Below, in pieces: positions 35,255 through 42,774 of a stretch of 64,000 bases of DNA. A program made the translations under genes and the position numbers. This DNA comes from CAVSJJ01 sp963771015 (GTDB lineage: Bacteria > Actinomycetota > Actinomycetes > Actinomycetales > Dermatophilaceae), in the NCBI GenBank assembly GCA_963771015.1, contig CAVYRN010000005.1, positions 496,001 through 560,000 of the forward strand, read 5' to 3'. The notes below the pieces were generated by a model. It did not search any database and was not told the origin of the DNA. It was given only the letters and a program-made list of their open reading frames with translations. Position 1 is the stretch's first letter, and the number at the start of each line of letters is the position of its first letter.

Positions 35255-37522
35255 ATGCCCACCGTCCTGCGTCGCACCACCGTCATCGTCGCCTGCGCGT
35301 CCCTGCTCCTCACGGCCTGCACGAACGCCTCGGCCGCCCACGCTCCGACGTCGGCCGGCCTGACCTGGAGCGGCAGCCCCGACGAGAGGTCGGCGACCTG
35401 GGCGACCGACCTGGACCCGAACTCGCGGTACGGCTTGCACGAGCGCAAGGGCCTGCCGACGGTCCTCAAGCCCGGCACCGCGGTCCTCTCCGCCTCTGAT
35501 GCCGCGAAGATCACCGACCTCACGATCGACAACCGAGCCGCCTGTCTCAGCGACACCGACAGCCACCCGATGTGCCGGTTCACCCTGAACTTCTCGTCAC
35601 TCCCCTCCGGGATCCGCGTCGGCTCCGTCCTCAACAGCGGCATCACCCCGAGCACCCCCAACGGCCTGCTCATCAGGGTCACGGCCATCACCGGCCACAC
35701 GGTCCAGGCCGTCCAGGCCACCCTGCGGGACGCCCTGGTCTCAGGTGAGTTCTGGATCGAGCACACCTTCAAGCCCGACCAGCTCCGGGGCAAGCCGACC
35801 CTCGCCCCGGGCGTCACGATGGTCCCCCGAACCACGGCCGGCGGGACGAAGGGCTCCTCGGTCCGGGCCGTGGTGCCCTCGATCAACGACGTGAGCCTGC
35901 CGGGTGCACTCAAGATCAGCGTCACGCCGGTCACCGGTGTCACCCTGACAGGGTCGCTGGACTTCGGCGCCGGCTGCGGCCTCGATGGTGGCGTCGGCGG
36001 GTCCGACATCGCGTGGATCGAGGTCAGTTGCCATGCCTGGGAGCAGGCCGGGCTCAGCGTCTCGGCGGACGCGAACGGCCTGCAGGTCAAGAAGGACTAC
36101 CCCATCGCGGACATCCCGTTCGCGGCGTTCCCGATCCCGATCGGCCCGATCGTCGTCGTCGTCATCGTCGACATGCTCATCACGGTCGACATCAACGGGA
36201 CCGTGCACGCCCATCTCCAGTACGGCGCCACGGAGCACGCCGAGGTCTCCGGCGGCCTGCGGTTCAGCATCGGGCACGGCCTGGACCACGACGGCGGTGT
36301 GCACGTCTCGGGCAGCTCGACGAAGACCGGCGGCCTCGCCGCCAGCGTCAGCGCCTCGGCGCTGGGACGCGCCGAGCTGCGGCTGTCGGCATACGGAGTG
36401 CTCGGCTTCGGCGTCGGCGGGGAGGCCAGCGTCAGCATCGATGGAGGTCCCAGCCAGAACCCGCGGTGGAGGCTCTACGGGAATGCCGGGATCTACGCCC
36501 GGGTGTTCCTCGGGATCGTCGGGTTCGAGCTGACGGCCAAGATCGCCTACCACCTCAAGAACCCGTTCCAGATCGACCAGTACCACCCCGTCCCACCGGA
36601 CCTCACCATCACCTGGCCGCCCGACGGCACCGTCATCACCAAGGGGGCCCTACCCAGACAGGTGGACGCCACAGCCACGGACGAGGTGGACGGCGTCGTC
36701 CCGGTGACCTGGGAGGACATCACCGACCACGTCACGGTGTCCGGGACGACACCGCAGACGCTGCCGTTCACCAAGCTGGGATGGCACACCCTCCGGATCT
36801 CGGCGAAGGCATCCTCGGGGCTGACCGCCTCGACGCTCATCGGCGTCAAGGTGGTGCCCCCCACCCCCGGCGTGACCCTCACCCTGCGCAACGTCAGCGG
36901 TGCCGCGGTCGGGACCCATCCGACCGTGACGAAGGGGACCACCCTGCTCGCCGACGCCACCCTCACGAGCACCGCGCTGACCACGCCGTCGTGCTCCCTG
37001 CTGTCCTGGACCGCGACGAACGCCACGGTCACGACCGACGGTTCATGCCGGGCTCATCTGACCCTCACCGGGCTGGGGACCGCGACGATCACGGCGACCC
37101 TGACGGACAGCTACGGCACGACGGTCTCGGCCACCCGGACGGTCAACGTCCTTCTCCCGCGGCCGGGGCCGGTCGCCCCGGTGTTCGAGGGCATCGACGT
37201 CACGTCGAAGGGCGCCCATCTCAACCCCGGCGACAGCCTCATCGGGGACGCCCCCATCACCCTGAAGCTCACCTACCTCAACTACGACCAGGCCAAGATC
37301 CGGCCTGCGTACTCGTGGAGCTACACCGTCGGGAGCCAGCCTCCGGCGACGATGCCGCGGCCACCCGGGATGTCGATCATCACCGTGTCGACCCGCGCCT
37401 TCACCCCACCGACGGCATACGGCTTCACGGCGACGTTCACCGTCGTGGTCAAGAACGCCGACACCGGCGCCACCCTGACGACCCGGTCGTTCACCGTCCA
37501 CTGGCAGTCGCTGCCCCGCTGA
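35255..37522 (+). CDS. Large lipoprotein of unknown function with Ig-like C-terminal part
   Basis: This is a 755-residue predicted lipoprotein. The signal peptide ends in LLLTAC (lipobox, Cys near residue 22). Residues 40-440 are beta-rich, with many Val/Thr/Gly strands and a strongly hydrophobic stretch near residues 290-315 (PIPIGPIVVVVIVDMLITV). This could be a hairpin or a membrane-inserting element. From about residue 450 the sequence becomes Thr/Val-rich repeats like bacterial Ig/HYR modules (PPDGTVITKGALPRQVDATATDEVDG). I do not recognise the family. AAGG precedes the ATG by about 7 bases. It stands alone between menC and the frameshifted reductase. Confidence 0.7.
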   Translation: MPTVLRRTTVIVACASLLLTACTNASAAHAPTSAGLTWSGSPDERSATWATDLDPNSRYGLHERKGLPTVLKPGTAVLSASDAAKITDLTIDNRAACLSDTDSHPMCRFTLNFSSLPSGIRVGSVLNSGITPSTPNGLLIRVTAITGHTVQAVQATLRDALVSGEFWIEHTFKPDQLRGKPTLAPGVTMVPRTTAGGTKGSSVRAVVPSINDVSLPGALKISVTPVTGVTLTGSLDFGAGCGLDGGVGGSDIAWIEVSCHAWEQAGLSVSADANGLQVKKDYPIADIPFAAFPIPIGPIVVVVIVDMLITVDINGTVHAHLQYGATEHAEVSGGLRFSIGHGLDHDGGVHVSGSSTKTGGLAASVSASALGRAELRLSAYGVLGFGVGGEASVSIDGGPSQNPRWRLYGNAGIYARVFLGIVGFELTAKIAYHLKNPFQIDQYHPVPPDLTITWPPDGTVITKGALPRQVDATATDEVDGVVPVTWEDITDHVTVSGTTPQTLPFTKLGWHTLRISAKASSGLTASTLIGVKVVPPTPGVTLTLRNVSGAAVGTHPTVTKGTTLLADATLTSTALTTPSCSLLSWTATNATVTTDGSCRAHLTLTGLGTATITATLTDSYGTTVSATRTVNVLLPRPGPVAPVFEGIDVTSKGAHLNPGDSLIGDAPITLKLTYLNYDQAKIRPAYSWSYTVGSQPPATMPRPPGMSIITVSTRAFTPPTAYGFTATFTVVVKNADTGATLTTRSFTVHWQSLPR

Positions 37523-37565
37523 GCCCGCCGACGACAGCGGTTCCCGGCCGAGGCGCGAGCCCCGC

Positions 37566-38499
37566 TCAGCGCCCCACGCCGCCGCGCAGCACCCAGAGCA
37601 TCGCCTGGTTGTAGGGAGTGGGTATGCCGTGGCGCTCCCCCAGGGCGACGACCCGGCCCGCGAAGATGTCGACCTCGGTGCGCCGCCCGGCCTCGACGTC
37701 CTGGTGCATCGAGGTCCTGCCGTCGGCCGGCTGTCGAGCGAGTACGCCGTCCCACCGGTCGAGGTCCTCCTGCCCCAGGCGGACCCCCTCGGCGGCCGCC
37801 ACGGCCACCACCTCGTCGACCAGCGCCAGCATGAGGCTGCGGGCGTCGCCCTCCGTCACGAACGCCCCGTAGGGCGCCCGCAGCACCGCCGATGCCTGGT
37901 TGACGCCCACGTTGACCATGAACTTCCACCACATCTCGTGGCGCATGTCGACGGGTGTCTCCCAGGCCAGCCCGGCCCGGTCCAGAGCCCGCTGCACGGC
38001 GAGCACCCGCGCCGACGACCGGCGGTTGTCCGCCCGGCCGAAGACGAGCCGCCCCGCCTGCCGGAAGGTCACCTCGCGGCCCTCGCGCATCGCGTCCATC
38101 GCGAGGGCGATGCACAGCAGGACCTCGTCGGCGCCGAACCGTTGCGCGATGGCCTCCTCGCTGTCGAGGCCGTTGAGAACGGACAGGATCGTCGTGTCCG
38201 GACCCACGAGCGGCGCGACGTCGTCGAGCGCCCCGTCGAGCTCGTGATGCTTGACCGCGACGACGACGAGGTCCACCGGCCCGGCGCGCTGCGGGCGCGT
38301 CCGCATCCACGACCACGGCGTCGACCCGCTGGCCGTTGACGACGACGCCGTGCTCGGCCAGCCGCCGGGCCCGCGCCCCGCGCGCCACGAGGGTGACCGG
38401 CATACCGGCCCGGGCGAAGAACGACGCGTAGAGCCCACCCATCGCGCCCGCACCGAGGATGGCCACCGTCTCGATCTCCCCGGTCGTCACGACGGCCAT
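37566..38499 (-). pseudogene. Frameshifted 2-dehydropantoate 2-reductase-like gene
   Basis: The N-terminal 75 residues, from ATG 38499, read VAILGAGAMGGLYASFFARAG with a perfect NADP-binding motif. In that frame the protein then degenerates. From about 38275 leftwards the family sequence continues in another frame: GPVDLVVVAVKHHELDG, the substrate/catalytic region MWWKFMVNVGVNQASAVL with the conserved Lys and Asn, and the Glu/Asp-rich C-terminus to 37566. One surplus base in the GC-rich stretch about 38270-38290 would account for the switch. Joined, the product would be about 310 residues, the normal ketopantoate reductase (PanE/ApbA) length. It may be a genuine pseudogene or a sequencing error. 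Confidence 0.75.
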
Positions 38500-38571
38500 C
38501 GTAGGAGGACGGTCCCCCGCCCCGACCCGGCGGCCCGGCCTCCGCCGATGGGGACGCGGGTGGGGACGGCA

Positions 38572-38577
38572 TACCCT
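38572..38577 (+). promoter_or_regulatory. Putative leaderless -10 of the YwiC-like gene
   Basis: TACCCT is followed by 6 bases (GACGCG) and the GTG at 38584. The same GACGCG-GTG junction follows GACAAT at 41043-41048. The box overlaps a copy of the GTATGCCG octamer (minus strand, 38567-38574). Confidence 0.5.
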
Positions 38578-38583
38578 GACGCG

Positions 38584-39339
38584 GTGAGCCCACCCGCCCC
38601 GACGGCTGCCGTGGCGCCGCGGCGGCGCGGGCCCGGCTGGGTGCCGAACCAGCACGGCGCCTGGTCGATGCTCGCAACGCCCCTGCTCGTCGGCGTCCTC
38701 GGCAGCCACCCACGGTGGGTGCAGCTGCCGCTCGCGGCGTTCTGGTTCGTCGGGTACCTCGCCTTCTTCGCGAGCGGACTCTGGCTGAGGTCCGGCCGCA
38801 AGCCGCGCTACCTGCCGCCCGTCCGTGCGTATGCCGTCGCCGCGGCCGTCCTCGGCGCGCTGGTCCTCGCGCTGCGACCCGACCTGGCGCGCTGGGCGCC
38901 GCTCTTCGCCGTCCCACTGGGGGTGGGCCTGTTCGCCAGCGCCAGGCGCGACGAGCGCTCCCTCGTCAGCGGCGTCTCGACGACGGCCGGCTCGTGCCTG
39001 ATGACCCTCGTCGCCTACGACGCCGGCGGGGGCACCGACTGGCGCCGCGCATGGCTGCTCACCGGCATCCTCGCGGCCTACTTCGTCGGAACCGTGCTCT
39101 ACGTCAAGACGATGATCCGCGAACGGGGTGTGCCGGCATACCACTGGCTCTCGGCGCTCGGCCACGGGACGTTCGCCTGCGCGATGATCCCGATCTCACC
39201 GTGGCTCGTCCTCGTCTTCACCCTGCTCGCCATCCGGGCGGCCGTCGTGCCGACGTTCCGGCCCAGCGCCAGGACCGTCGGCCTCGGCGAGGTCGCCGGG
39301 ACGGTCGCCGTCGCCGTGACCGCCCTGCTCGTCACCTGA
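38584..39339 (+). CDS. YwiC-like membrane protein
   Basis: This 251-residue polytopic membrane protein starts GPGWVPNQHGAWSMLATPLLVG, the conserved N-terminal motif of the YwiC-like family, and has about seven further hydrophobic segments. It includes VYVKTMIRERG-type loop residues (here LYVKTMIRERGVPAYHWLSA). The biochemical role of the family is not established; some relatives sit near nitrate/respiration genes. An ATG at 38548 would add 12 residues, but the leaderless-type promoter favours GTG 38584. Confidence 0.75.
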   Translation: MSPPAPTAAVAPRRRGPGWVPNQHGAWSMLATPLLVGVLGSHPRWVQLPLAAFWFVGYLAFFASGLWLRSGRKPRYLPPVRAYAVAAAVLGALVLALRPDLARWAPLFAVPLGVGLFASARRDERSLVSGVSTTAGSCLMTLVAYDAGGGTDWRRAWLLTGILAAYFVGTVLYVKTMIRERGVPAYHWLSALGHGTFACAMIPISPWLVLVFTLLAIRAAVVPTFRPSARTVGLGEVAGTVAVAVTALLVT

Positions 39340-39348
39340 AGGGGTGGG

Positions 39349-39804
39349 TCAGCCCAGCCCGCCGAGGTCGACGACGTAGGCCTCGTAGACGAGGTCCGAG
39401 CCGCGCTGGCGGTGTCGTGCGATCCTCCCCATCAGGCCGGTGAGCTCCTCGCGCAGGGTGCTGACGTCCGACCCCGGCTCGGCGTGCTGCACCCGGTCGA
39501 GGGTGGCGTCGCACAGCTCGGCGATCTCGTTGTGCTCGGTGAGGAGAACCTGGACCCGAGCCGAGAGCCGGGGCGCCTTCTCGGTGATGTCCGCGTAGAG
39601 GCCGCCCTCGGCCTCGGTGAGCTCGACGTGGTCGGCGAAGTCGTGGCGGAGCTCCGCGAGCGCGGCCTGGACCCGGTCCCGCCAGCGCTCTCCTCCCAGT
39701 CCCACCGGAGCCAGCAGCGCCGCGTCCAGCGCGGACAGCGACTCTCCGAGCTCGGCCCGGTGCGCGCGCACCCGGTCGAGGTAGGCCGTGAAATCAGCAT
39801 CCAT
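39349..39804 (-). CDS. Hemerythrin-like domain protein
   Basis: This 151-residue helical protein has the spacing of a hemerythrin-type four-helix bundle: H in RAHRAEL, H-x3-DH in LRHDFADHVELTEAEGG, H-x3-E in LLTEHNEIAELCD, and H in ARHRQRGSDLVYEAY. These His/Glu/Asp could bind a di-iron centre or another metal. It is likely an oxygen, NO or redox-sensing or iron-storage protein; the exact role is unknown. The ATG at 39804 has AGG upstream. It converges with the YwiC-like gene, only 9 bases away. Confidence 0.7.
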   Translation of the reverse strand: MDADFTAYLDRVRAHRAELGESLSALDAALLAPVGLGGERWRDRVQAALAELRHDFADHVELTEAEGGLYADITEKAPRLSARVQVLLTEHNEIAELCDATLDRVQHAEPGSDVSTLREELTGLMGRIARHRQRGSDLVYEAYVVDLGGLG

Positions 39805-39867
39805 GAGCAGACCTCTTTCGTTGCCGGGAACCCAATCGTGGCGTACTCGGTGCCTCCAGCGCGACCC

Positions 39868-39873
39868 TAGAGT
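39868..39873 (+). promoter_or_regulatory. Putative leaderless -10 of menE
   Basis: TAGAGT lies 7 bases before the GTG of menE, with no ribosome-binding site between them. Confidence 0.5.
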
Positions 39874-39880
39874 GGACGGT

Positions 39881-41050
39881 GTGATGATCGAGGCACTGCC
39901 CGTGCCCGCCGGCGAGGCGGCGCTCGGCCTCCTCCCGCGGCTGCGCAGGGCTCTGCTCGGTGAGGCTCCGGTCATGCCGTATGCCGCCTCCGCCCCCATC
40001 CCGCCGGTGCCCGAACACGACCTGGCCGACCTGCCCGAGGGTCTCGCCGTCGCCATCGGCACGTCGGGCTCGACGGGCACCCCGAAGCGGGCCCTGCTCA
40101 CCGCCGACGCCCTCGGGGCGAGCGGGACGGCCACCCACGACCGGCTCGGCGGTCCCGGCCAGTGGCTGCTCGCCCTGCCCGCCCAGCACATCGCCGGCCT
40201 CCAGGTGCTGCTCCGCTCCGTCCTCGCCGACACGACGCCGGTCGTCCTCGACCCGGCCGGCGGCTTCGACGCCCGGACCTTCTCGGCGGCCGTGCGACGG
40301 ATGGACCCAGGAGCACGGCGGTACGTCAGCCTCGTCCCGACCCAGCTCGTCCGGCTCTGCGACGACCCGTGGTGCGCCGAGACCCTCCAGCTGCTCGACG
40401 CCGTCCTCGTGGGCGGCGCGGCGATGCCGCCCCTGCTCCGCCGCCACGCCGAGGCGTGCGGTATCCGGGTGGTCCCCACCTACGGCATGAGCGAGACGGC
40501 CGGCGGCTGCGTGTACGACGGGAACCCGCTCGACGGGAGCCTGGTCGACGTCGACGGTGAGGGACGGGTCCACCTCGGCGGGTCGACCCTGGCCGCGGGG
40601 TATCTGGGCCGGCCCCGGCTGAGCGCCACGGTGTTCCACGACGGATGGTTCCGGACCGACGACGTCGGGCACCTCGACCCGGACGGACGGCTGCACGTCG
40701 ACGGCCGGGTGGACGACGTCATCAACACCGGCGGCGTCAAGGTCGCCCCCCGGCTTGTCGAGGACGCGATCGCCGAGCACGTCTCCGGCATCCGCGAGGT
40801 CGTCGTCGTCGGGACCCCGGACCCCACCTGGGGCGAGGCCGTGAGCGCGTTCCTCGTCCTCGAACGGCACATCGAGCGGGAGCCCACCCTCCGGGACCTG
40901 CGCGCCACGCTGCGCGGCATACTCGCCGACCACGCCCTTCCCCGGCGGGTCCTCGTCGCCGCGGAGGTGCCGACCCGCGGACCGGGCAAGCCCGACCGGG
41001 CCGGGATCGTGGCGATGTTCGGTCGGCGGGCCGCCCAGATGGGACAATGA
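39881..41050 (+). CDS. menE: o-Succinylbenzoate-CoA ligase
   Basis: This 389-residue acyl-adenylate-forming enzyme activates o-succinylbenzoate with CoA. The phosphate-binding loop GTSGSTGTPKRALLTADAL lies near residues 62-80. Motif A5 is PTYGMSETAGGCVYDG near residues 205-220, A7 is GWFRTDDVGHLDPDGRLHVDGRVDDVINTGGVKVAP near 255-290, and the final catalytic Lys is in RGPGKPDRAGI. It is shorter than typical 450-500-residue ligases at the N-terminus, as is usual for actinobacterial MenE. GTG 39881 or ATG 39884 are equally possible starts. It is followed closely by a small membrane protein and menA. Confidence 0.92.
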   Translation: MMIEALPVPAGEAALGLLPRLRRALLGEAPVMPYAASAPIPPVPEHDLADLPEGLAVAIGTSGSTGTPKRALLTADALGASGTATHDRLGGPGQWLLALPAQHIAGLQVLLRSVLADTTPVVLDPAGGFDARTFSAAVRRMDPGARRYVSLVPTQLVRLCDDPWCAETLQLLDAVLVGGAAMPPLLRRHAEACGIRVVPTYGMSETAGGCVYDGNPLDGSLVDVDGEGRVHLGGSTLAAGYLGRPRLSATVFHDGWFRTDDVGHLDPDGRLHVDGRVDDVINTGGVKVAPRLVEDAIAEHVSGIREVVVVGTPDPTWGEAVSAFLVLERHIEREPTLRDLRATLRGILADHALPRRVLVAAEVPTRGPGKPDRAGIVAMFGRRAAQMGQ

Positions 41051-41054
41051 CGCG

Positions 41055-41333
41055 GTGATCCGCTACCTCCCGATCGTCATCGAGCTGGCGCTCGTGCTCT
41101 ACGCACTCATCGACTGCCTGCAGACCGACGATGGGCGGGTCCGTGGGCTGCCGAAGGTCGTCTGGGTCTTCGTCATCCTTCTCTTCCCGTTCGTCGGGCC
41201 CATCGCGTGGCTCGTCGCCGGCCGGCCGACCCGCCCCGCCGGCGGCTCGACCTCCCCGTGGGGGCCACGCCAGCAGCGGCCGCAGCGTCCGATGGGGCCG
41301 GACGACGACCCCGACTTCCTCAAGGGTCTGTAG
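41055..41333 (+). CDS. PLDc_N-domain small membrane protein
   Basis: This 92-residue protein has two membrane helices separated by a short loop: YLPIVIELALVLYALIDCLQTD, then VWVFVILLFPFVGPIAWLVAGRP. This is the pattern of the phospholipase D-nuclease N-terminal (PLDc_N) domain, here without any catalytic domain. A Pro/Arg-rich tail follows. It begins at GTG four bases after the menE stop. The preceding GACAAT-N6-GTG could be a leaderless promoter of its own. Function unknown. Confidence 0.75.
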   Translation: MIRYLPIVIELALVLYALIDCLQTDDGRVRGLPKVVWVFVILLFPFVGPIAWLVAGRPTRPAGGSTSPWGPRQQRPQRPMGPDDDPDFLKGL

Positions 41334-41349
41334 GCCGAGCCTCCCCCTG

Positions 41350-42234
41350 ATGGCCACCACCGCAGAGTGGGTCGCCGGCGCGCGACCCCGGACCCTCCCC
41401 GCCGCCGTCGCTCCCGTGCTCCTCGGCACCGCGGCCGCCCACGAGATCGGCCGTGCCGACCTCGGCTACGGGCTGCTCGCCCTCCTCGTCGCCCTCGCCC
41501 TCCAGGTGGGCGTCAACTACGCCAACGACTACTCCGACGGCGTCCGGGGAACCGACGCCACCCGGGTCGGCCCGGTGCGGCTCGTCGGGCAGGGCCTGGC
41601 CGTGCCCCGGGCGGTCAAGGTCGCGGCCTTCGCCGCGTTCGGCCTGGCCGGCGTCGTCGGGTCCGCCCTCGTCACCCTCTCCCAGGCCTGGTGGCTGCTC
41701 CCGTTCGGCGCGCTCGCCGTCGTCGCCGCCTGGCGGTACACCGGCGGGGACAACCCCTACGGGTACCGGGGCCTCGGCGAGGTCTACGTGTTCGCCTTCT
41801 TCGGGCTGTTGGCCACCCTCGGCACGCTCTACACCCAGGCGGGGCGGGTCACCTGGTTCGGGCTCGCGGGCGCCGTCGGGGTCGGCGTCCTCGCCTCGGC
41901 CATCCTCGTGGCGAACAACCTACGCGACATCCCCACCGACGCCGAGACCGGCAAACGCACGCTCGCCGTCCGGCTCGGCGACCACCGGACGCGCTCGCTG
42001 TATGCCGGGCTGCTGGCCCTCGGCTACGTCGCCATCGTGGCGATGGGGGTCGTGCAGCCCTGGGCGCTCCTCGGGCTGGCGAGCGCGCCGATGGCCTGGC
42101 GGCTCGTTGCCCGGGTCCGCCGTGGGGCGGTCGGGAAGCACCTCATCCCGGTCCTGGCCGGGACCGGTCTGCTTGAGGTCGCGTATGCCGCCCTCGTCGC
42201 CCTCGGCGTCGCCGTCGGGGTCGCCCTGCGCTGA
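41350..42234 (+). CDS. menA: 1,4-Dihydroxy-2-naphthoate polyprenyltransferase
   Basis: This 294-residue UbiA-family membrane enzyme attaches the polyprenyl tail to dihydroxynaphthoate, giving demethylmenaquinone. The first Asp-rich motif is in NYANDYSDGVRGTD near residues 57-70 and the second is NNLRDIPTDAETGKRTLAVRLG near 195-216. About eight or nine membrane helices are visible. The tail donor would come from the polyprenyl synthase at 6037-7059 and the product goes to MenG. The ATG at 41350 lies 16 bases after the PLDc_N gene. Confidence 0.94.
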   Translation: MATTAEWVAGARPRTLPAAVAPVLLGTAAAHEIGRADLGYGLLALLVALALQVGVNYANDYSDGVRGTDATRVGPVRLVGQGLAVPRAVKVAAFAAFGLAGVVGSALVTLSQAWWLLPFGALAVVAAWRYTGGDNPYGYRGLGEVYVFAFFGLLATLGTLYTQAGRVTWFGLAGAVGVGVLASAILVANNLRDIPTDAETGKRTLAVRLGDHRTRSLYAGLLALGYVAIVAMGVVQPWALLGLASAPMAWRLVARVRRGAVGKHLIPVLAGTGLLEVAYAALVALGVAVGVALR

Positions 42235-42259
42235 CGCCCCGCCCGCAACCGTGCAGCCG

Positions 42260-42316
42260 CCCCCGCCCCTAACCTCTGCCCCCGCCCCTAACCTCTGCCC
42301 CCGCCCCTAACCTCTG
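42260..42316. repeat. Three perfect 19-bp tandem repeats
   Basis: The unit CCCCCGCCCCTAACCTCTG occurs three times without a mismatch (42260-42278, 42279-42297, 42298-42316), just downstream of menA. The CCTAACCTCTG part of each unit is the same sequence as the outer end of the inverted-repeat element at 42306-42391. The array may therefore derive from duplication of that end. Confidence 0.85.
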
Positions 42317-42391
42317 CTAGCAGACGTTGGGCGACTCAGCAGAGGTTCCGCCTTCTGCTGAGTTAACGAAGCTCTGCTAGCAGAGGTTAGG
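42306..42391. mobile_element. MITE-like inverted-repeat element
   Basis: This 86-bp segment has perfect 19-bp terminal inverted repeats (CCTAACCTCTGCTAGCAGA at 42306-42324 and its complement at 42373-42391). Inside them is a second perfect 10-bp pair (ACTCAGCAGA 42334-42343, TCTGCTGAGT 42354-42363). The 19-bp ends are themselves partly palindromic around CTAG, so several alternative hairpins are possible. It contains no open frame and no transposase, and lies between the convergent menA and DUF4229 genes. It could be a miniature transposable element or a structured terminator; target-site duplication is not obvious. Confidence 0.6.
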
Positions 42392-42438
42392 AGCCGCCGC
42401 GGCGAGCCGAACTCAGCGCGGGCGGGAAGGCCGCTCGG

Positions 42439-42765
42439 TCAGCGGAACTCGTCGTTGTCGGCGGCCGACGCCGCGGGCGGGTCGGTGTCGGGGGTGTCGG
42501 CAGCCTCGTCCAGGGAGGCATCCTCGACCTGCTCATCGGTCGGCCGCTGGACCCGAGCCGCCCGGCGGGCCTCGACCCGCTCGGCGATCTGCCGTGAGTA
42601 GTCCTCGCGGAAGGGGCGCAGGACGACATACGACACCGCCATCGACAGCAGGGCCGCGGCGACGACGAGGACGACGCGCATCTCCGAGGATCGCAGCCCG
42701 AGCAGCCAGAGCAGGGCCAGGCAGCCGAAGAAGACGAGGATGCGAAGCAGGGTGTAGCGGACCAT
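42439..42765 (-). CDS. DUF4229 membrane protein
   Basis: This 108-residue protein has two membrane helices near the N-terminus (YTLLRILVFFGCLALLWLLGL and VVLVVAAALLSMAVSYVVL), followed by the short motif RPFREDYSRQIAERVEARRA and an acidic tail of about 40 residues. This matches the actinobacterial DUF4229 family of unknown function. It lies 9 bases downstream of the ccsB stop on the same strand and is probably the last gene of the cytochrome c maturation operon. Confidence 0.8.
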   Translation of the reverse strand: MVRYTLLRILVFFGCLALLWLLGLRSSEMRVVLVVAAALLSMAVSYVVLRPFREDYSRQIAERVEARRAARVQRPTDEQVEDASLDEAADTPDTDPPAASAADNDEFR

Positions 42766-42774
42766 CGGCCGTCG

